A stretch of DNA of 34,024 nt from Planctomycetota bacterium. Lineage in GTDB: Bacteria; Planctomycetota; Phycisphaerae; UBA1845; UTPLA1. Under the pieces are notes generated by a model. It was not told the DNA's origin and searched no databases. It saw only the letters and a program-made list of their open reading frames with translations. Shown here piece after piece: positions 15,168-23,700 of the stretch (positions are counted from its first letter, which is position 1; every line of letters begins with the position of its first letter). A program made the translations under genes and the position numbers. The DNA lies in NCBI GenBank assembly GCA_015654675.1, contig JAATGM010000012.1, positions 1-34,024 on the forward strand, given 5' to 3'.

Positions 15168-16166
15168 ATGAACCTCGCGACAAAGTTCAGGGTGGTCGTC
15201 TGTCTGGCCGCGGCCGGGTTGGTGGGGGGCGTGAACCGCGCCGGGGCGGACGAAAAGCCGGCAACTGCTGTCACGAATGCCGGCGGAGACGCAACCAGAG
15301 TCCGGTACAAGACCGTGAAAGTGGGGGACCTCGACATCTTCTATCGCGAGGCCGGGCCGAAGGACGCCCCAACGATTCTGCTGTTGCACGGTTTCCCGAC
15401 CAGCTCGCAGATGTTCCGCAACCTGATCCCGGCCCTGGCGGATCAATACCATCTGATCGCGCCGGACTATCCCGGCTTCGGGCACAGCTCCATGCCTCCG
15501 CACGACAAGTTCATTTACACCTTCGACAACCTGGCGAAAGTGATCGACGAGTTCACCGACAAACTCGGGCTGAAGAAATACGCGCTCTATGTGCAGGACT
15601 ACGGCGCGCCGATCGGCTACCGGCTGGCGGCCAAACACCCGGATCGCATCACGGCCATCGTGGTGCAAAACGGCAACGCCTACGATGAGGGGCTCGACAA
15701 CAAGTTCTGGAAGCCGATCAAGGAGTATTGGAAGGAACCGAACAGCAAGGAAAAGCGCGACGCCATTCGCGGGCTGGTCACCTATGACGCAACCAAATGG
15801 CAATACACCGAGGGCATGAAGGATCCCGAACTCGTCAGCCCGGATGGGGCCGCCCACGACCAGTTTCTGCTCGACCGCAAGGGCAACGACGAGATTCAGC
15901 TCGACTTGTTTCTCAGCTACGGAAGCAACCCTCCGCTCTATCAGAGCTGGCAGGAATATTTCCGCAAAAATCAACCGCCCATGCTGATCGTGTGGGGCAA
16001 GAACGACCAGATCTTTCCCGCGGCCGGGGCCGAGCCCTACAAGCGCGATCTGAAAACCCTGGATTTTCATCTGCTCGACACGGGGCATTTCGCGCTGGAG
16101 GGCGAGGGCGACACGATCGCGAAGCTGATGCGGGAGTTTCTGGGCAAGTACGTGCCGCGAAAGTAG
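15168..16166 (+). CDS. Exported alpha/beta-fold hydrolase (epoxide hydrolase/haloalkane dehalogenase-like)
   Basis: A 332-residue hydrolase with an N-terminal signal peptide (residues 1-27, [21 protein letters not shown]), so it acts outside the cytoplasm. Core motifs: the oxyanion block [13 protein letters not shown] (residues 71-83), [10 protein letters not shown], the nucleophile elbow [10 protein letters not shown] with Asp144, the acid Asp280 in [10 protein letters not shown] and the base His307 in [10 protein letters not shown]. An Asp nucleophile places it with epoxide hydrolases and haloalkane dehalogenases rather than esterases. The ATG at 15168 follows GGAG at 8 bases. The start lies inside a longer reading from 14937 that overlaps the upstream gene and is not used. 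Substrate unknown. Confidence 0.9.
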   Translation: MNLATKFRVVVCLAAAGLVGGVNRAGADEKPATAVTNAGGDATRVRYKTVKVGDLDIFYREAGPKDAPTILLLHGFPTSSQMFRNLIPALADQYHLIAPDYPGFGHSSMPPHDKFIYTFDNLAKVIDEFTDKLGLKKYALYVQDYGAPIGYRLAAKHPDRITAIVVQNGNAYDEGLDNKFWKPIKEYWKEPNSKEKRDAIRGLVTYDATKWQYTEGMKDPELVSPDGAAHDQFLLDRKGNDEIQLDLFLSYGSNPPLYQSWQEYFRKNQPPMLIVWGKNDQIFPAAGAEPYKRDLKTLDFHLLDTGHFALEGEGDTIAKLMREFLGKYVPRK

Positions 16167-16184
16167 CGGCCGGAGACAGCGTCC

Positions 16185-16775
16185 ATGCCAGCGGTTCCGA
16201 GCGACATTGCATTTACGCCGGCCGTGAAATCGGTTCAACAGCGATTGGGGTCGCGGCAGGGTTATGCCCGCATGGAGCGGGGCGAGGGCTGGCAGACCAC
16301 GATCACGCCCGACCTGGCCGAGTTCATCGCCGGGCTGGACATGTTCTACCTCGGCACGGCCAGCGCCGACGCCCAGCCCTACATTCAACACCGCGGAGGC
16401 CCGCCCGGCTTCCTGAAGGTGATCGACGACAGAACACTCGGCTTCGCCGACTTTGGCGGCAACCGGCAGTTCATCACGGTCGGCAACCTCGCGGAGAATC
16501 CGAAGGCGTTCATCTTCCTGATGGATTATGCAAACAGCCGGCGGGTGAAGCTCTGGGGGACGGCCCGCGTGGTGGAGGAAGACGCCGGGTTGCTCGAGCA
16601 ACTGAGCGATCCGAGCTACTCCGGGAAAGTCGAACGGGCGATTCTGTTCGCCGTCGAGGCGTGGGACATGAACTGCCCGCAACACATAACCCCGCGGTTC
16701 TCCGAGCGCGAGATTGCTCCGGCCGTCGAGAAGCTCAAGGAGCGCATTCGAGAGCTGGAGGCGAAATCACGGTAG
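16185..16775 (+). CDS. Pyridoxamine 5'-phosphate oxidase-family flavin-binding protein
   Basis: A 196-residue protein of the FMN-binding split-barrel (PNPOx-like) family. Typical parts: DLAEFIAGLDMFYLGTASADAQPYIQHRGGPPGF (residues 43-76, key FYLGTAS..A.P...HRGG.PGF), then GFADFGGNRQFITVGNLAENPKAFIFL and VKLWGTARVV, ending in a charged helix EKLKERIRELEAK. It probably binds FMN or F420 and reduces or oxidises a small molecule; not a true PdxH, as it lacks the PLP-specific ends. ATG 16185 lies 18 bases after the hydrolase stop, with GGAG upstream. Third gene of the cluster. Confidence 0.87.
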   Translation: MPAVPSDIAFTPAVKSVQQRLGSRQGYARMERGEGWQTTITPDLAEFIAGLDMFYLGTASADAQPYIQHRGGPPGFLKVIDDRTLGFADFGGNRQFITVGNLAENPKAFIFLMDYANSRRVKLWGTARVVEEDAGLLEQLSDPSYSGKVERAILFAVEAWDMNCPQHITPRFSEREIAPAVEKLKERIRELEAKSR

Positions 16776-16911
16776 CAGGCGTCACTCCCGGCTGTTCGGA
16801 TGCTATTTTCCGCTAATCCGCGCCGGCATGGCCCCCAACTGCACGAATTGGCGCATTCACACTCGCTAAGGATTCTCACTCAGGCCCCGCACTCACCCGA
16901 ATCCCCGTTCG

Positions 16912-16917
16912 TACAAT
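16912..16917 (+). promoter_or_regulatory. -10-like hexamer TACAAT, 6 bases before ATG (leaderless start)
   Basis: TACAAT ends exactly 6 bases before the ATG at 16924, so transcription would begin at or next to the A of the start codon. No good -35 is seen. The same spacing recurs at 17840 and 18614. Confidence 0.5.
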
Positions 16918-16923
16918 GAACGC

Positions 16924-17697
16924 ATGCCCACTCAACTCCCCGAAAACGCCCGTTGCCTCCACTGCAACTATCTCCTCAAGGGCCTCCCCGAAAACAAATG
17001 CCCCGAATGCGGCCATACATTCGATCCGGCCAACACCGATTCTTTCCGCATTGACGCCAAGCGCCGTCGCCTCGTTCGACTAGCGCTCCCACCCGGCCCG
17101 CTGCATACTCGCCTATCGCTGATTGTCGCTTTTCTCCTGCTATTCGAAAGCAGCGACCCCGGCGGCGCTGCCTCCATACCGCTGCTCACATGCGCCCTTT
17201 ACTTACTCTCGATCGCACTCCTGATTGCCTACGTCGTTCGCCTCGCCGCCAGTTTCTGTTTCGCCATCACCGATCACGGGCGCGCCGGCACAATTCGCAA
17301 GGCGCGTCTCGCACACTGGCGATGGTGGCTATTCCCGGTCTGCATCGCGGTCCTCGCCTCAACTGAGCTCACCAATTGGCCGCTCCAGATTCGCTTCAAA
17401 CTCAGCCACGCCGCGTTCGAAGCCGAAGCTGCAAGGTATCAGTCCTCGCAACCATCTTCGGGGGTAACACAATCAAGCAACTCGCGCCGGATCGGTCTTT
17501 ACTATGTCGATCGAATCATCGTCTCCGATGCCGGGCCGGGGAGTCGCACCATCTTATTTGTGACCACTAGCTTCTTTCGCGGCGCATGGGGATTCGCGAG
17601 AACTGCAAACGGCCCCGGCTCTCTGCCGCCATTTACCGAAATCACGGACGTCGGTCTTCCGCGCCCATGGTACGCATCCGCCGACATTCGGCCGTGA
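16924..17697 (+). CDS. Zinc-ribbon membrane protein, function unknown (paralogue 1)
   Basis: A 257-residue protein with an N-terminal zinc ribbon (Cys11, Cys14, Cys26, Cys29; CLHCNYLLKGLPENKCPECG) followed by about three membrane segments: LSLIVAFLLLF, LTCALYLLSIALLIAYVV and WWLFPVCIAVLASTEL. The C-terminal third is a soluble, beta-rich domain (IGLYYVDRIIVSDAGPGSR). This 'CxxCxYxLxGL..CPECGxxFDP' head is common in planctomycete proteins, but no function is known to me. The next gene has the same layout and near-identical first 45 residues, so the pair arose by duplication. There is no ribosome site; a -10-like TACAAT sits 6 bases before the ATG, suggesting a leaderless mRNA. Confidence 0.75.
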   Translation: MPTQLPENARCLHCNYLLKGLPENKCPECGHTFDPANTDSFRIDAKRRRLVRLALPPGPLHTRLSLIVAFLLLFESSDPGGAASIPLLTCALYLLSIALLIAYVVRLAASFCFAITDHGRAGTIRKARLAHWRWWLFPVCIAVLASTELTNWPLQIRFKLSHAAFEAEAARYQSSQPSSGVTQSSNSRRIGLYYVDRIIVSDAGPGSRTILFVTTSFFRGAWGFARTANGPGSLPPFTEITDVGLPRPWYASADIRP

Positions 17698-17839
17698 TTC
17701 TTCCGCACCATTCGATAACCAATCGCTCCGTAAGGACTCAGCGGCAATGAGTCGGCTCACTGGAGGCGCTCTCTCCCGCAATTCGCTCGCTTAGTGGTCT
17801 GTATCGAATCGCCGCCAAACCACAAGCCATCCGCATTCG

Positions 17840-17845
17840 TACAAT
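17840..17845 (+). promoter_or_regulatory. -10-like hexamer TACAAT, 6 bases before ATG (leaderless start)
   Basis: Same TTCGTACAATG sequence and same 6-base spacing to the start codon (17852) as in the upstream paralogue. The flanking bases differ, so this short block looks conserved on its own. Confidence 0.5.
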
Positions 17846-17851
17846 GGGCGG

Positions 17852-18571
17852 ATGCCCGCTCAACTCCCAGACAACGCCCGCTGCCTCCAGTGCGATTACC
17901 TTCTGCGCGGACTGAATGAAAACAAATGCCCCGAGTGCGGAGCAAACTTCGATCCCGCCAATCCCACGACGTATCGCGAGCCCCAAATCCCAGCACATAT
18001 CTACCGCTGGGTACGTCCGGCAAGCAGAATCGTCCCGCCGATCGTCGCAGTCTTCGCCGTCACACTGCAGTATGCCGCGCGCGGCTCACGCGAATTCGAC
18101 CGCTTCCTGGCAATCGCGTTGCTTGCCATCGGGCTCGCGCTGGGACTCGACACGTTAGCGCGTAAGCACGCCCGAAATGAGATTCGGCGCCAAGCCCCTG
18201 ACAATACGCAACATCAAGACTCTTGGCCGGACGATCGCCACCGGCTAATGCCGATTGCATGGACGGTCATTGCGTTGGTCTTACTGACCAGCATAGTCGG
18301 CATAAACATCCCGCTGCTCGTGGCCTTCCAATTCAGCCGACCGGCCCTTGAGCGTGAAATTGCGTCGATCCGCACTCGCGTGCCATACGGCACGCCCGGT
18401 TTCGTCGTGCTGAACAAGCGAGTCGGCGCCTTCGATGTCAGCGCCGTCCGCGTCGACCCCGGGAACAACTTCACGTTTTGGGGTGACGAACTCATCTACT
18501 CCGAATCAACCCCAATCCCAGACTCCCTCTGGCTCGCTCCCCACTGGCGCATTAAGCGCCCTCGCCTGTAG
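17852..18571 (+). CDS. Zinc-ribbon membrane protein, function unknown (paralogue 2)
   Basis: A 239-residue paralogue of the previous gene: the same N-terminal zinc ribbon (Cys11, Cys14, Cys26, Cys29; CLQCDYLLRGLNENKCPECG), then hydrophobic segments RIVPPIVAVFAVTLQYA, FLAIALLAIGLALGL and LMPIAWTVIALVLLTSIVGI, and a soluble C-terminal part (TPGFVVLNKRVGAFDVSAVRV). Beyond the first 45 residues similarity is low, so the head is under stronger constraint than the rest. The zinc ribbon faces the cytoplasm if the N-terminus stays inside, and could bind nucleic acid or a partner protein; inference. It has the same short TACAAT leader as paralogue 1 and ends 54 bases before mutS2. Confidence 0.75.
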   Translation: MPAQLPDNARCLQCDYLLRGLNENKCPECGANFDPANPTTYREPQIPAHIYRWVRPASRIVPPIVAVFAVTLQYAARGSREFDRFLAIALLAIGLALGLDTLARKHARNEIRRQAPDNTQHQDSWPDDRHRLMPIAWTVIALVLLTSIVGINIPLLVAFQFSRPALEREIASIRTRVPYGTPGFVVLNKRVGAFDVSAVRVDPGNNFTFWGDELIYSESTPIPDSLWLAPHWRIKRPRL

Positions 18572-18613
18572 GCGATTGATCGTCGCTTCCTATCCGCCAC
18601 TCCGCCCAAGGGA

Positions 18614-18619
18614 TATCAT
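18614..18619 (+). promoter_or_regulatory. -10-like hexamer TATCAT, 6 bases before the mutS2 GTG
   Basis: TATCAT ends 6 bases before GTG 18626, as in the two genes upstream. No ribosome site is visible, in line with a leaderless transcript. Confidence 0.42.
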
Positions 18620-18625
18620 CCCCAA

Positions 18626-20581
18626 GTGGACCGCCATTCCCTCGACATCCTCGAATTCGACCGCATCCGCAAACTGCTCGCGGCGCATGCCCAGTGCTCC
18701 CTCGGGCGCGAACTCGCTTCCTCGCTCGAACCGTCGCCCGATGTAGCACGCATCGCCCGCCGCCTCGATGAGCTCCGCAACCTCCGCGATCTGGTCGCCG
18801 TCCGCGGTCTCCCGCCCTTCGGCGGAATCACCGATGTCCGCCCGCTGATCAAACGTGCCGTCCCACCCGCCAACCTCGAACCCGAAAACTTCTCCGCCAT
18901 CGCCGACGCGCTCCGCGGCGTCGCCTCGCTCCGCCGCTGGTTTGCCGAAGGCGCCACGAATTCCCCAACGCGTACAGCCGCCGCGCCCCGGACGCCGGTC
19001 CCCGAGCCCACACCCCTCACCGGCCCGATCGCCGCGCTAGCCGCCCGCATCGGCGACTTCTCCCACCTCGCCGAACGCATCGACAACGTCATCGACCGCC
19101 GCGGCAAAGTCCGCGACGACGCCACACCGCGCCTCGCACGCATCCGCTCTCACTGCGAGCAACTCCGCCGCGACATCGCCGATCTCTTCGAGCGCCTCCT
19201 CCGCCAGTCACACATTACGAAGCTGCTGCAATACCCGGCCGCCACCTTCCACGGCGATCGCATGGTGCTCCCGCTCAAGTCCGACCACCGCGGCCGCATC
19301 CCCGGCATCATCCATCGCTCCAGCGACTCCGGCCAAACGCTCTTCATTGAGCCGACGCAGGCCGTCGAGCTGAACAACGCCATCATCCAGCGCACTCAGG
19401 ACGAAGCCGAAGAGATCGCCCGCATCCTCTGGGAGCTGACGCACCTAATTCATCTCAATCAGGTCGCGCTGCTCGCCACCTTTGATGCCGTCGCGGTCGT
19501 CGACCTCATCGTCGCGAAGCTCCGCATGGCCCACCGTTTCGACATGACCATTCCCACCGTCAATGACGAGCATATGCTCAAGCTTCGCGCGGCCCGTCAC
19601 CCCGTCCTGCTCGCCATGGCCGCCGAAGACGAAGCCGAGAAGCGGCCCGCCCGAAATGTCGTGCCAATCGACGTCCGTCTCGGCGACGACTTCGACGTGC
19701 TCATGGTCACCGGCCCCAACACGGGCGGAAAAACCGCCGCCCTCAAAACCGTCGGCCTGCTCGCCCTCATGGCCCAGACTGGGCTGCCCATTCCCGCGGC
19801 CGACGGCTCGACACTGCCGGTCTTTGACGATGTGCTGGTGGACATCGGCGACGAGCAGAGTCTCCAGCAATCCCTCAGCACATTCTCGGCCCACCTCGCC
19901 CGCGTGCTCGATGTCCTGCAGCGCGGCACCCGCAACACCCTCGTCCTCATCGACGAACTCGGCGCAGGCACCGACCCGGACGACGGCGCAGCCCTCGGCC
20001 GGGCCGTCGTCGACCGCCTGCTCGAAACCGGCTGCCTCACCATGATCACCACCCACTTGGGCGCGCTGAAAGCCGTCGGCTACGAACACCCGCGCGTCGA
20101 CAACGCATGCGTTCAATTCGATTACGAGACCCTGCAACCCAGCTACGCCCTCACCATCGGAGAGCCCGGTAACTCGAGCGCCCTCATCATCGCCGCCCGC
20201 CTCGGCATGCCCACCGAACTCGTTTCGCTCGCGCAGCGCTACCTGAATGATCGCGACCGCACCCTGGCCCGCGCCATCGCGGGCACCATCGAATCACGCC
20301 GCGGCGCCGAGGAGGCCCGCAAGCTCGCCGACGAAGCCCGCCGCGCCGCCGATGAGCAGGCCCGCGCCGCAGCGACCGAGAAACAACGCCTCACCGACGA
20401 ACAGCAGCGATTCCAGAACTGGGTAGCGCGGGTCAACTCCCTTCGTCCGGGCGAAACCGTGCGGGTGAAACGATTTGACCGTGAAGGAAAAGTCGTTCAT
20501 GTCCATCTTCATAAACAAATTGTAAAGGTGGCGGTGGGGGCCCTCGAAGTTGAAGTTCCGCTGACCGAGATCGAGTTGTAA
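18626..20581 (+). CDS. mutS2: MutS2-family ATPase lacking the Smr nuclease domain
   Basis: MutS2 homologue of 651 residues, a DNA- or ribosome-associated ATPase (suppression of recombination, or rescue of collided ribosomes, depending on species). The start is GTG 18626. The N-terminal core and clamp helices run to about residue 340, with the family block GRIPGIIHRSSDSGQTLFIEP (key residues). The ATPase has Walker A GPNTGGKT (363-370), Walker B LVLIDE (439-444), and STFSAHLARV and TTHLGALK blocks. A coiled coil (about 550-605) and a KOW-like beta segment (PGETVRVKRFDREGKVV) end the protein. Bacillus MutS2 (about 785 residues) continues into a C-terminal Smr endonuclease domain; here the stop comes straight after the KOW-like part, and no Smr reading follows in any frame before the next gene. 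Confidence 0.93.
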   Translation: MDRHSLDILEFDRIRKLLAAHAQCSLGRELASSLEPSPDVARIARRLDELRNLRDLVAVRGLPPFGGITDVRPLIKRAVPPANLEPENFSAIADALRGVASLRRWFAEGATNSPTRTAAAPRTPVPEPTPLTGPIAALAARIGDFSHLAERIDNVIDRRGKVRDDATPRLARIRSHCEQLRRDIADLFERLLRQSHITKLLQYPAATFHGDRMVLPLKSDHRGRIPGIIHRSSDSGQTLFIEPTQAVELNNAIIQRTQDEAEEIARILWELTHLIHLNQVALLATFDAVAVVDLIVAKLRMAHRFDMTIPTVNDEHMLKLRAARHPVLLAMAAEDEAEKRPARNVVPIDVRLGDDFDVLMVTGPNTGGKTAALKTVGLLALMAQTGLPIPAADGSTLPVFDDVLVDIGDEQSLQQSLSTFSAHLARVLDVLQRGTRNTLVLIDELGAGTDPDDGAALGRAVVDRLLETGCLTMITTHLGALKAVGYEHPRVDNACVQFDYETLQPSYALTIGEPGNSSALIIAARLGMPTELVSLAQRYLNDRDRTLARAIAGTIESRRGAEEARKLADEARRAADEQARAAATEKQRLTDEQQRFQNWVARVNSLRPGETVRVKRFDREGKVVHVHLHKQIVKVAVGALEVEVPLTEIEL

Positions 20582-20705
20582 CGCCCGCAAAGCCCATCCA
20601 GCCCCGTTTCGCGCATGTCCCACAAGCGAACGCGCCGCTACGCACAAGTCGGGCCGAGGCACCCAGCCCGGCCTGAAAACATTTCCGCTAGAAACCGTAG
20701 AAAAC

Positions 20706-20735
20706 TTGCATTTTGCGGACAGCTCGGACTAACAT
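20706..20735 (+). promoter_or_regulatory. Candidate promoter of the giant lipoprotein gene
   Basis: TTGCAT and TAACAT are 18 bases apart, about 56 bases before the ATG. The spacer contains the 20-base element (20708-20727) shared with the sigma factor upstream region, so an ECF-type promoter is an alternative reading. Confidence 0.35.
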
Positions 20736-20791
20736 CCATGGGCCTCGCCGCGTCTAGGAGGCCCGTCTTCTAACGGGTCGGAAACCAAAAG

Positions 20792-23700
20792 ATGGGTAAC
20801 TGGAAAATTTCGGAGCCGCACACACGAGGGCGGCTTTCATTTATTTTGCGCGCGTTTTTGATGCTGGGTCTGGCCGGCTGTGGTACCCCCACGCCTGTTC
20901 CAAACCCGACGCCTAACGCTGCGCCCTTCGTCAATCGCAACGACGCGTTCACCAACGAAGACACGCCGGTGGTGGTAAACGTCCTCGATAACGATTCCGA
21001 CCCGGACGGCCAGATCAATCCGGGCAGCGTCACGATCACCATTCCGCCGGCGCACGGCACGACCCAGATCGACGCCGCCACCGGCCAGATCACCTACAGC
21101 CCGAATGCCAATTTCAACGGCGAAGATATTTTCACTTATCAGGTCTGCGACAACGACGCGACTCCGCTGTGCGGCACCGCGACCGTCAACGTTTTCATCA
21201 CCGCCGTGAACGACGCGCCCGTCGCAGCCAATGACACGCTCGTCACCAACGAAGACACACCAGCCGACGTCGCGGTTCTCGCAAATGATTCCGACGCCGA
21301 CGGGCCGCTATCGGCCACGGGTCTGTCGATCAGCGCGGCGCCCGCGCACGGCACGGCTCAGATCAACCTTGCGACTGGCCAGATCACCTACACACCCGCG
21401 CACAATTACAACGGCCCTGACGCATTCACCTACCAAATCTGCGACAACGGAACACCGCAACTCTGCGCAAGCGCGAGCGTCAATATCACCGTCAATCCTG
21501 TCAACGATCCACCGGTCGCCGTGGCCGACACCGCGACGCTTGATGAAGATTCGCAAGTTGTCATCAACGTGCTGGCGAATGACTCCGACCCCGACAGCCC
21601 CCTTAATCCGGCCAGCGTGACGGTCACCATTGCGCCGCAGCACGGCTCGACCACGATTAACCCGGCCATCGGCGAGATCACCTACATTCCGACAGGGGAC
21701 TTTAACGGGCCTGACAGCTTTACCTATCAGATCTGCGACAATGCGGTTCCGGCGTTGTGCGCTACGGCCGTCGTCAGCATCACCGTTAATCCCGTGAACG
21801 ATCCGCCCAGCGCGGCCCCGGATGCCGCCGACATCACCGAAGATGCGGCCCCCAATACGGTGACGGGCAACGTTCTCGCGAACGACACGGACATCGACAG
21901 CACGCTGACGGTAGCATCGGTCAACGTCACGCCTGCCAATGTCGGCGTCGCGGTAGCCGGCACGTTCGGCAGCGTGGTCATCAACGCCGACGGCAGCTTT
22001 ACTTACACGCTCAACAACGCTCTACCGTCCGTCCAGGCCCTGGCCCCCGGCGATACGGTGCAGGATTCGTTTACATACGCAAACACCGACGGTGCTGCTT
22101 CCGCCTCGTCAACACTCACGATCTCCATTCACGGAGCGAACGACGCGCCCGTCGCGAGCAACGATTCCGCCGACGTCACCGAAGACGCCGCACAGAACAC
22201 CGCCACCGGCAATGTCCTGAGCAACGACACCGACGTCGACAATAATGACACGCGTACCGTTACGCAGGTGAATAACGACGTCGACAACGTCGCCCATCCG
22301 CTGGCGGGAAGCTTCGGCTCATTCACGCTCAACGCCGACGGCACGTTCACCTATACCCTCGACAACGCCAATCCGCAGGTCAACGCCCTCAACGCCGGAG
22401 GCACGCTCACGGATGCGTTCACCTACGTCGTCTCCGACAGCCACGGCGGTTCCGCCACGGCCTCGGTCACCATCACTATTCATGGGCACAACGATGCCCC
22501 GGTCGCTGCGGCCGATGCAAACACGGCCGTCGAAGATGGCGGCCCCGTGAATGGCAATGTTCTGACCAACGACACCGACGTCGACAACCCCACGCTCACC
22601 GTCGCATCGGTCAACGCTGCGCCGGCCAATGTGGGCGTCCCGGTCGCCGGGCTCTATGGACAGGTCACCATCAACGCCAATGGGGCTTACACATACACGC
22701 TGAACAACGCCTTGCCGGCCGTTCAGTCGCTGGGCCTCGGCCAGACGCTCAGCGACGTCTTTAACTACACGGCCTCCGACGGCTCGCTCGCCAGCAATAC
22801 GGCAATGCTCACAATCACGATCAACGGCGCGAACGACGCACCGGTCGCGACAGCGGACGGTCCGTTCGCCATCACCAACGGCGCGACCCTTAACATCAGC
22901 GCGCCGGGCCTGCTTGCGAACGATTCCGACATCGACACCGGCGACACGCTGACAGCCATCCTCGACACGCCACCGGCGCTCGCCGCCAGCTTTACCGTTA
23001 ACCCGAACGGCTCGTTCACCTACACCCACAATAACTCCGGTGCGGGCAACGACAGCTTCTCCTATCACGCGCGCGATTCGCACAACGCGGTCAGCAACAC
23101 CATCGTCGTTAGCATCACCATCCAGACCGGCCCGGCCGCCAATGATGACCAGTACACCACCCTCGCGAACACCCCGCTCAACATCAACGCCGCGGCCGGA
23201 GTCATCCAGGGCAACTCGCCCGGCGCAGTCGCCGACACCGGCAGCCCGACGCCCACGCTGACTCACTACGGCCCGGTCGGTGGCCCGCTCGCGACCACGC
23301 CCGGCAACCCGTTCGTCACGGCCGGTGGCGCGACGCTCAACATGAGCGCCAACGGCGCGTTCACCTACGCGCCGGCGGCGAACTTCTCCGGCGTGGATCA
23401 TTTTGATTACGAGATCACCAACCCGGCCGGTGTCGATACGGCCACCGTCACAATCACGGTCAACAAGCTCCCGGTGGCAAACGAAGATAACCCCGGCGCG
23501 ACTTACACCATAATCCTCGGCAACACGCTGACGCGCCCGGCCGGCGACCTCTTCGCCAATCATGGCGCCGGCGCGGATGATCTTGGTTTCCCCGCCGCAA
23601 CGATCTCCAGCTTTGGCCCCACGACCGGCACGGAAACGCTGGCCGGTCAACCCGGTTCAACTTCCGGCAGCGCCGGTCTCACGGTGAACGCGAACGGCAG

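Noticed and set aside
15147-16685. 512-codon minus-strand frame
   Set aside because: Antisense to two clear plus-strand enzymes with complete catalytic motifs; GC-rich codon bias keeps the frame open.
16830-16870. Possible dif-like site (GGCGCATTCACACTCGCTAAGG region)
   Set aside because: Only the GCGCAT part resembles a XerC arm; the centre and XerD arm do not fit.
22319-23650. 443-codon minus-strand frame
   Set aside because: Antisense of the repeat region of the giant lipoprotein; repeated Arg/Gly/Val strings mirror Asn-Asp-Ala-rich repeats.
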